A DNA stretch of 64,000 nucleotides from NCBI GenBank assembly GCA_006384855.1, contig VCJN01000154.1, positions 18,982 through 82,981 of the forward strand, read 5' to 3'. Of this stretch, positions 56,802 through 64,000 are shown one piece after another (the stretch's first letter is position 1; every line of letters starts with the position of its first letter). Origin of the DNA: Tetraselmis striata (taxonomy: Eukaryota; Chlorophyta; Chlorodendrophyceae; Chlorodendrales; Chlorodendraceae). The position numbers were made by a program, and so were the translations under genes. The notes beneath the pieces are model-generated. The model was not told where the DNA came from, made no database searches, and worked only from the letters and a program-made list of their open reading frames with translations.

Positions 56802-59553
56802 ATGCGGATGCCAGAGACGCCAAAGCCCGCGGAGGAAGAGAAAAGCGTCCGGGAGCTGCTGCAGTCCATACCGTCCTTGACAGTCCCTCCCGCACAAGGT
56901 TAGTTGCTCCCTGGCCCCTGCGCGTGAGGTAAGTTGAATATTCTATACGTTATTGAAGTCATTACTCCGCGCTTGCGTTTCCTATCAACGGGCGGTGTGT
57001 TGCTCACCCCACCAGCCCTGCCTGCAGACACCACCGATGCACTGGCGCAAGAGGGCTCTGGTGTCCAGCAGCGTGCGCAGGACCAGGAAAGGCTGGCGGC
57101 TAAAATCCAGCAGGCCCGAGATGAGGCGGCGGCTTACCTGGAGGGACAGCTCAAGGTGCTCACGCTGCAGCAGCAGCGGGCATTCTACGAGGAGCTCCAG
57201 GCAGCCAGGTCGGCCTTCCACGCACGTGAAGCGCCACTGGCAATCTTGCACAGGTCCCCGCACCGAAGCTTGCGTCTCGCTAGGTGTGCACTGACCCTTT
57301 GCTGGCCGATGGACACCGTGCAGGCAACTGGAGCACAGTCAGGCGCGCGCGCAGCTGAATGCCTTCCGCCACCAGGACGCGCTTGTCCTGCAAGAACTCG
57401 TTAGCAAGGCTGAGAAGGAGAAGCAGGCGGTGATGCAGCAGCTGGAAGGCGTCGTCAAGCACGAGCGCGCACAAATCACAGTGCGTCCAGCCGCCGTTGA
57501 AACCCACATGCATTCCTAGGGGCTTTGAATATCAACATTGATTTTTGAAATGTCTTACAACTTTGTTCCCGCTTTGTCTTTGATGCTAAACGGGCCAGCT
57601 GTCTTACAGCCCGGCGATACAAACCCGCATAACATCCACTATTATAGTGAATAGTGTGTAGCATGCATCCCGTTGAAGGCGTCAGGTTCCTCATCTAGCG
57701 GGCAGAACCCGTCTCCTTTGTGTGTGTTTTTTCCTTCTTGATTTTTGTAACCCCCCCTCCCTGTCCCCACCCGTACCCGTAACATTTTGATAATATGTCG
57801 TTCAAACATGGGACTTCCGTTTGCATGCAAACATTTAATTTGATTTTCGCATTATTCATGAACATTCCGTTGCTGTCAGTACCTGATCGGCACCTCCAGC
57901 TGGGGCAGGGGATGTTGGGAGTGTTGCTGAAATCGTGTGCTGTGCAGAGCATGGAGTCAGAGATCAAGCTGCTGCGAGAGGCCCTGAAGAAGGCGGAGGG
58001 CATGTCCTCGGCGCCGCTGAACTCCGAGGGGCGGGACTCGCCCCGCCAGCACCGCAACCTGGACTCCATCGCGGACCTGGTGGGGCACCATCACCGCAGC
58101 CTGAGCCACGAGCTGGAGAGCATGTCCTTTTCCAAGGGGGGCGCCAAGTCGCCGTTGGGCAAGTGGGACGGCAGCGCGCCCGCCGGACATGCTGACGAGC
58201 CGGGGAGCGCCGCTGCATGGGCAGACGCAAACATCGCCCGGCCGGTGCACCTGCAGAGCAACCTCGCGGCCGCAGGCGTGCCGGCGCAAGAGCAGAGCTG
58301 GCCGCCGGAGGCAGCAGATGACCCATTCGCTTGCCTTGCCGCCTCGGCCATCGTCACACAGGGCAGCCACACGGAGTGCCCGCCCCCCGGCCCGCCCATG
58401 GGAAAGGCCGGATGCCCGCGCGATGACAGCGCATGGGATCCCTTCAGCGGCGGCATGCAGCCTCCTAGCGAGAAGGTGTCCACCCAGGTTCGTGCCTGCT
58501 GCAGATGTCGGCGGGCCGTTTGCAGAGCTGGCCAACGCCAACCCCGTTCCCGCCCCACTGGCGACCAAGCCCATTGCTCCCTCCGGGGGCAGCGGCCTCG
58601 GGGGCGGCTCCAACCCTCTGCTTGACGGCGCCTTCTCAGAGGCCAATCCGTTTGCGTCCTTTGGCGGGCCCGGCGAGTCGCAGCTGGGCATGGAGCAGCT
58701 GTGGTCGCAGGTGACCACGCCCGAGAAGGAGGAGGGCGACTCGCCCTCACCGCAGCCCGATCCCTTCGCAGACCTGCTGCATCCAGCCGGCTCCAGACTG
58801 TCCTCCATCTCCAGGCAGCAGTCCGACAACCCTTTTCTGTCTGAGAGCACGGGTAACTGGGCCGCGGACATCCCTGTGCCGCCTGCGGTAGAGCCTGCCC
58901 CCCAGGAGGCGGCGCCCTCCTGCTTTGACAGCCTCTGCCACGCTCAGTCGGCGCCCAACCCTTTCCTGGTTGCCGCCTCTGAGCTTCCAGTCCCAGGCCA
59001 CGACGCCCACGTGGAGGTGGCGGCCAAGGACAACGCTGCTGCGGATGTCGACTTTGCGTCTCTGTTCGGAGACGTGGCCGGCACGGTCGAAAGCGTTCCG
59101 GTGCCGGCAAATGCAAGCCGCCCAGAAGCTCCACTTGGCCACACCTCTTCCGGGGGCAACAGCGGACCCTTCGACGTGCTGGACGTGAGCCTCACCTCGG
59201 TGAACGGCTCGGACCTCTCGAGGAGTGATTCCTCTATGCTGGACAGCAGCCTCAGCGCCATCTGCGCGCAGCCGGCGCCAGGCCCGAAGCACAACGCGAT
59301 GTTTGAGGATGAGTTCACCAAGCTGTTTGAGGAGAGGCACATTGCGCGCAAGGCTGACGACCCCGGGGCTGCCAGCTGCGTGGAGATCAAGGTCAACTGC
59401 CTGGTGGAGGGGCTCAGCCTCGGGGGTAGGCGCGAGGGGCCAGCTGGCGGCGGCGCTGGCAACAAGGAGGAGTACGTCCCCAGGGGGGTGCCCATGCGCT
59501 CCTTGGCGGAGCTGCAGCTGGACGGCCTGCGGAGCGTTGACGGCCTCTTCTGA
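56802..59553 (+). CDS. Coiled-coil protein with DPF/NPF-rich tail (endocytic-adaptor-like)
   Basis: Exons ?-56898, 57028-57208, 57324-57480 and 57948-59553 join with matching phases (1, 2, 0). Earliest ATG in the first clear exon is 56802; an upstream exon ending at 56702 (contains SRKFVLDKTPSFPTVK) would also fit in phase, so the start is unsure. Exons 2-4 give a coiled coil (QARDEAAAYLEGQLKVLTLQ; EHSQARAQLNAF; MESEIKLLREALKKAEG). The long last exon is disordered and holds DDPFACL, WDPFSGG, DPFADL, ANPFASF, DNPFLS and PNPFLV, then FEDEFTKLFEERH near the end. DPF motifs bind the AP-2 appendage and NPF motifs bind EH domains, so a clathrin-linked role is likely, resembling EPS15 or AP180 tails without their folded domain. 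One frame break lies at about 58480-58500; a 17-base intron would be needed otherwise, so I read it as an indel. Confidence 0.68.
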
Positions 59554-60209
59554 AGCTTGGCTGCAATTGCATCTGCCCTAAAATCCGATATCCCCCTCCT
59601 GGACCCTACTCGCAGAGTGGTCACAGAACCTATGCAGGCCTGCCCTGGCCTGGCCAGCCTGCTGGGACTTGAACTAGTTTGAACTGTAGAGGGCGGCGGG
59701 GCCAGGGCAGGCATCATCGGCCGGCTCCCGCCCCCCTGTGAATAATATAATAGCTATGTAAATGATTGCCTGAATTGTGCTACATCACCGCGCACACTGC
59801 ATGAAGGGTGCAAATGCGACGGCTGCTGGGCGGGAGGTGGCAGTAACAGATCATCACGGGGACACGTTCAGTATTTCTGGCGTTTAAAATCAGCTTAAAT
59901 GGTAAGGCAGGATTGTGTTGGAGTATGGCATGTCACACGGCTATCCTAGCGGGTGTACTCACCCACATGCACAGACAGATACAGGGAGCCCATGGCCTGG
60001 TGCCTTATCGCACTCCGGGGACACACATCCACAAGGGCTGCACGGATGTGTGTGTCAGAAGCGTCCATGAGGGATGTCAGCGGCAGGCTGGCGTACAGCT
60101 TCAAAAAAGACCCCGCTGGACGGTATTGGTGATGCCATATGACGCCGTGGCGCTGCTGCGGCATTTATTCACAGGTGAGAGCAAGATCACCGTCACTTTG
60201 TCAGGCGGC
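59554..60209. other. Convergent intergenic region
   Basis: Between the stops of two genes that face each other; should hold both 3' ends. No hairpin terminator is expected in a eukaryote and none is obvious. Confidence 0.5.
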
Positions 60210-62615
60210 TCAGTCCTTGGCGTCACAGATGCCCTCCTGGCCGATGGCAAACGTGGCGTCGCGCTCCGGCAGGCTGGGCGAGCAGATGATCTTGGCGGTG
60301 CGGTTCTCCCCGCGCCCCTTCTTGATGAAGAGGCGCGTGGTGGAGGCGTGCGCCATGATGTTTCCCCCGATGGGCTTCACGCTCGGGCCGGCAAACATGC
60401 TCCCGCCGTCCAGGTTGGCTGCTACCACCTGTCAACGGGCGCAGGGGGGGGGGGGGTAGGGGAGCATAGCAGAAACCTCAGTCCGTGTGTGTCTCTACCA
60501 TACACTTTATTTGTGTAGATGTACAGATTCAGTGGAGTTCAGTCTTACGGCAGAAATTTCTAGGCTACGCCGCATTGCCTCTACAGTTCTTAGAACTTCT
60601 TAAGAAACCAAGTAGCTCACCCCTCTTCGCGCCCTCTGCGCCGTAATGATGGGGAGTCCCAACCGATAAATATTGGCAAAGGCAGCAGCTGTGTGTACGA
60701 TATGGCAGGCCTTCACCTGATTGCTGATTACCACAGCCACTCCAAACTCGTCCGCCAGGCGCTGCAGGCTACGCAGGAAGCGGCCGAGGTGGATCTGCCG
60801 CGCGGACAGCTCGCCGCGCCCGTTGAACTCGGTGCGGTACAGCGCGGTCGCGCTGTCCACCACCACCAGCGCAAAGCGCGCCTCCGCCATCATGGATGCC
60901 GCCGCAAGCAGCAGCTGCGACTGGTGGTCTGTGTTGTGCGCGCGCGCGTAGGCCACGTTGTCCAGCACGTCCTGCGTGTTGAGCCCAAACCTGCAGGGCG
61001 CGGGCAGCGCAATGAGGTATGGCACTGACTTGAGGGAACACCAGCGAATTGTACAGTACAGCCCTCTGCATGTCATTACCGGGCGTCCCATGGCTAGGTT
61101 TGATATTCGATAACTTCTTTTGATTCCTTTACTTTCCCCCTGGACACAACAGACCTATTTCTCGCTCATTGGCACAGTGAAGTGATCGGACAGTGGGAGT
61201 AAAGTGGGGGTCGTAGCATTCATGGCCTTGTGGCTGAAAGGCAGAGAGTTACACTTCGGTGATGCCGCTCCTAAAGTGACTCGGTGCGATAGAGCAGGAA
61301 AATCCATGCCGGGCCTGCCGCGCAACGGTTTCCTTACCTCTCAGCTATCTCGATCAGCCTTTGCGGCCGGAACGTCCCCTCGGTGTCGATGTAGAGCGCC
61401 TTGCCTTCGCCACCGCCCATATCCAGAGGCAGCTGTACACGCCCGCAGCACAACATGCCATCAGATGGAAGCAAGGGGACAGCGATTTGGGAGGTGGAGG
61501 GTGGTAGGGGGGGACGATGCGGAGGGCGGAGTGAAGTGGGGGCGGGGGCGGGGGAGACATGCTTCGCACCTGGCAGGTGACGCAAAGGGTGTGGCACATC
61601 TGGGTCTTACCGCTCCGAAACTCACCATACAGCTCGGTAATGGAGCCGGTCTCGAACCCGCCTGCGCGCCACAGGACATAGGATGTGGCTCAGCAGACGG
61701 TGGCAAGAATGGCTGAAGGCGCGCAAGGGACAGCCGAGGGCCAAGGGGGACGGGGGCTCTCACCCTCCAGGATGGCGTCCAGCTCCTTGGAGCCGGTGCT
61801 GATCTGGATCATCTCGCCGCGCATCTCCTGAACTACCGTAGCAGTCGTGAAGCCCATGGGGATCAGCTTGAAGGCTGCGCAGATAGCACACCGGGGGAAG
61901 GGGTGGGGGGGGGGGGGGGGGGGGGCGTTCAGTATCTCAGCCATAACCCCGTTTATACAGTCCTGCGTGTATCAACAATGTATGCTGCCCTCCGACCTGG
62001 CAGCTTGGCTGCATGTCCGTGCAACGGATTCCAATTCATTGCCAATTACCCACTCGCTTAGCGACACTCCTATCGAGTGCCTCTGCCAAGGCCGCCGGGT
62101 CTTAATAAACGCTCAATCGCTTTCTCTGCCTGACTGAGAGAAGCTCAAGCAGCGCCCCACCTTCTTTCTGCATCTTGTCCACCTGGCCTCGCTCAGGCCC
62201 TTGATGCCGGTGAGCTCCTTCTTGGATGAGTGCGCCAGCGCCTCCACGGGTGTGGATGCCCCCTCGATGAGCTTACTTGATGTCGCCGGCGTTGATTCCT
62301 TGGGCCTGCCGCCCGCAGCAGCCACCAACGGCAGCGTCACGTGTGAGTCGACGACTCCGTTAGGCGGACTCCTAGGACGATTCACAAGCAGACAAGCAGG
62401 GGCGAAGACCACGAGCATAAATAAGTTTTTCGGATCAAAGTAATTGTAATTACAGGAAAGCACCGGACTCGCAAGTCCGTGGGGCGCTCGCGCGAGATGA
62501 GCGCGCGTGGATGGCTGCGTCCCACCTGCAGCCGATGGCCGATCGACTGGCATCGGCCCGCGGCCTCCCTCAAGCTCCCCGTGCACCCGCTACCTCCTCT
62601 CTCGCAAATCGTCAT
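60210..62615 (-). CDS. RAD51: RAD51 recombinase
   Basis: Exons 62305-62161, 61874-61764, 61661-61570, 61432-61338, 60990-60717 and 60428-60210 (TGA) join at GT-AG sites with consistent phases. Conserved elements in order: [13 protein letters not shown] (N-terminal HhH domain), [17 protein letters not shown], Walker [19 protein letters not shown], Walker [37 protein letters not shown], and the AKD end. The QVVAA loop and [11 protein letters not shown] mark it as RAD51, not DMC1. It forms ATP-dependent filaments for strand exchange. The 5' end is difficult: an exon near 62586-62530 (GPMPVDR, as in the family) fits, ATG 62615 is a possible start in another frame, and the exon 62305-62161 shows several one-base frame breaks although all residues on either side are conserved. 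Either these are consensus errors or this copy is damaged at its N-terminus. Confidence 0.93.
61906..61925. repeat. G homopolymer in RAD51 intron
   Basis: About 20 G on the plus strand, i.e. a C run on the sense strand, 30-50 bases upstream of the acceptor of exon 61874-61764, acting as its polypyrimidine tract. Confidence 0.9.
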
Positions 62616-63690
62616 GGCTCCGCGGCGGCTTCAATGGCGATCCTATGTGCGGAGGCAGGGAGCGAGAATCGCTGCCTGCGAGACGACGTGGTGGCCGGGG
62701 TATGTGAGTGAGCACAGCGGCCCTCGCCACAAACATGCCTCTGGCCTCGGGGTCGAGGAAGCTCCGTTTCGAGTTGGAAAACTCGGAGCTCAATGTTTGT
62801 ATTCAATGTGAGTATGGATTAATAGGGCGGCTGCCTCCGAAAAATGCTGCGGTGACAGTGGAGCCTGCCGCTCTGAACGCGGCTTCACTACCGGCGCGAG
62901 CGCGGACAACGTTGACCGCCATTCGTCCGCAGGAGGTGGGGTGGTGAGGAAGACGCACGATCCGCACAAGAGCAGGAACCGGCGCGAGGCGGTCTATCCG
63001 GGGGGCGCCAGCTGGATCGTCAGTCTGGTCGCGGCAGGCACTCGCTGAGGCAACCCGGCCCGGGCCGGCTGTGCCGAGCTTCCGGCGGCGCCACGTTCTG
63101 CAGTGCTGGCGTACCTGCGCTGGCGAGGCTGTTGGGCGAGCGGCGTCCGGGTGCCCGGCAAGGAGACCCTGGGAACAGGCGCGACACTTATATTCTTGTC
63201 CGCCGTCCCGCGGTGGCCCTGGTGGGCCGCTAGGGTTGGGGTTCGAGGGAGTGGGGGTCTAAAGCTGGTCGTTTGTTGCTGCTCCTCCACCACCGCCGCA
63301 AATCCACGACACCTGTGGGATCCTGTGGGGCTGGCGCCACCGCTCTCTCCTGCTCTGCGCTCATCAAGTTCATCAGACGCTGGGCTGTCACGACGTTCTA
63401 ATTTGTATTTACGATATACAGCGTCAAGTACTAGCGAGATAAGGATTCAAATTGAAAGTACTCGGCCTCTTGTCCCCGGACGGCGCCGGTATGGGTTATA
63501 ATCGTTACATAGTCGTTATAATAGTCGTATATATAACGATTATATCGTCCGTAAATGTATCGTCGGGCTCGTGGCCCAGGCAGCAACTCGCTATCAATCA
63601 GCAGCCCCAGCCATCATCAGTACCTACTGTAATACCTTGTAATCCTTACCGCGTATGGGTATTGTAGTACGAGTAAATCCCAGGTACATC
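62616..63690. other. Upstream of RAD51, nothing recognised
   Basis: Open frames on both strands have no domain character. The region becomes AT-richer near 63400-63550, with TATAACGATTATA-like stretches. The RAD51 promoter should be here. Confidence 0.35.
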
Positions 63691-63930
63691 CCTTGTCCGC
63701 TCGGTTGAGCGGACGTCTCGTACGAGAGAGGTACCGGGTTCGTTTCCTGGCCGATGTATTTTCGGCAATATCGTCCCGGCGTGTCCTGGGTTTCCCCGGT
63801 TGATGCATTAGCCCTTCGGGGTTCGAATGAGGCAATGGTCTACGGGCTATGCCAAGACCTACGACTGCAATTGGCGCAGGAGGTCAAGTGCTGGGGCGGC
63901 TTCGGCCGATGTCCGGGGCGAACTTTTAGT
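63690..63930 (+). mobile_element. tRNA-related SINE-like sequence
   Basis: At 63695-63720 GCTCGGTTGAGCGG resembles a tRNA D arm (A box), and at 63731-63741 GGTTCGTTTCC differs by one base from the Pol III B box consensus; the spacing suits a tRNA head. The region after 63750 is unrelated to tRNA and contains a further GGTTCGAATG near 63820. The anticodon stem cannot be folded properly, so it is not a tRNA gene. A SINE of plant type is the best guess; only one copy is seen in the window. Confidence 0.35.
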
Positions 63931-64000
63931 ACGAGTATATCGGTGAGTATCAGCGTAATAGCGCGTCGTCAAGGCGCAGACGTACAAGTTTGTGTAAATT

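Noticed and set aside
58486..58503. 17-base intron in the adaptor-like gene
   Set aside because: Far below any workable intron size; a one-base indel explains the frame change more simply.
58091..59134. 347-codon minus-strand frame
   Set aside because: Antisense of the DPF/NPF exon; Arg/Pro-rich with no motif.
63695..63770. tRNA gene
   Set aside because: A and B boxes are suggestive but anticodon and acceptor stems do not pair; treated as SINE-like.

Overview
The window is nuclear DNA of a GC-rich eukaryote, most likely a unicellular green alga. This rests on plant-type conserved genes (an ATG18/BCAS3 beta-propeller protein, a canonical NF-YB subunit, RAD51), many short GT-AG introns, GC-rich coding exons, and introns carrying long runs of C or G. 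No bacterial operon structure, rRNA or CRISPR array was seen. The organism call is an inference; the genus cannot be told from this sequence alone.

Layout. 1-19.6 kb is gene-poor and repeat-rich. It holds a broken piggyBac-like transposase end (109-898), two short zinc-motif reading frames of similar type (9.9-10.7 kb), a BED-like zinc-finger frame followed by a 30-bp minisatellite (11.0-12.3 kb), other decayed minus-strand frames (13.5-14.9 kb), a ~370-bp tandem repeat (7.8-8.9 kb) and a short element with ~80-bp terminal inverted repeats (16.9-17.75 kb). 19.7-26.66 kb (+) is an eight-exon BCAS3/ATG18-type gene. 27.3-28.4 kb is a ~330-bp tandem repeat, followed by remains of a leucine-rich-repeat gene (29.97-30.65 kb, -). 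30.67-34.27 kb (-) is a two-exon gene for a 1146-residue protein built around nine evenly designed Cys4 modules; I regard it as the most unusual gene here. 36.4-50.8 kb (-) is a long gene of about 20 exons for a coiled-coil protein, with one pair of exons duplicated across a perfect palindrome and with introns full of private repeats. 52.67-53.75 kb (+) is an intronless, membrane-anchored GH16 glucanase. 54.28-54.98 kb (-) is NF-YB in three exons. 56.8-59.55 kb (+) encodes a coiled-coil protein with a DPF/NPF-rich tail, like an endocytic adaptor. 60.21-62.6 kb (-) is RAD51, convergent with the previous gene. The last kilobase holds a tRNA-related SINE-like sequence.

The recognised genes serve separate housekeeping jobs (autophagy and membrane traffic, transcription, recombination, wall polysaccharides) and show no sign of co-regulation. 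Intron phases were checked by hand and agree across almost all junctions of the BCAS3, NF-YB, RAD51 (3' part), coiled-coil and Cys4-module genes. Several well-conserved exons nevertheless carry single-base frame breaks, often in G or C runs. That pattern fits uncorrected long-read consensus errors better than gene death, so frame breaks in this window should be read with care.
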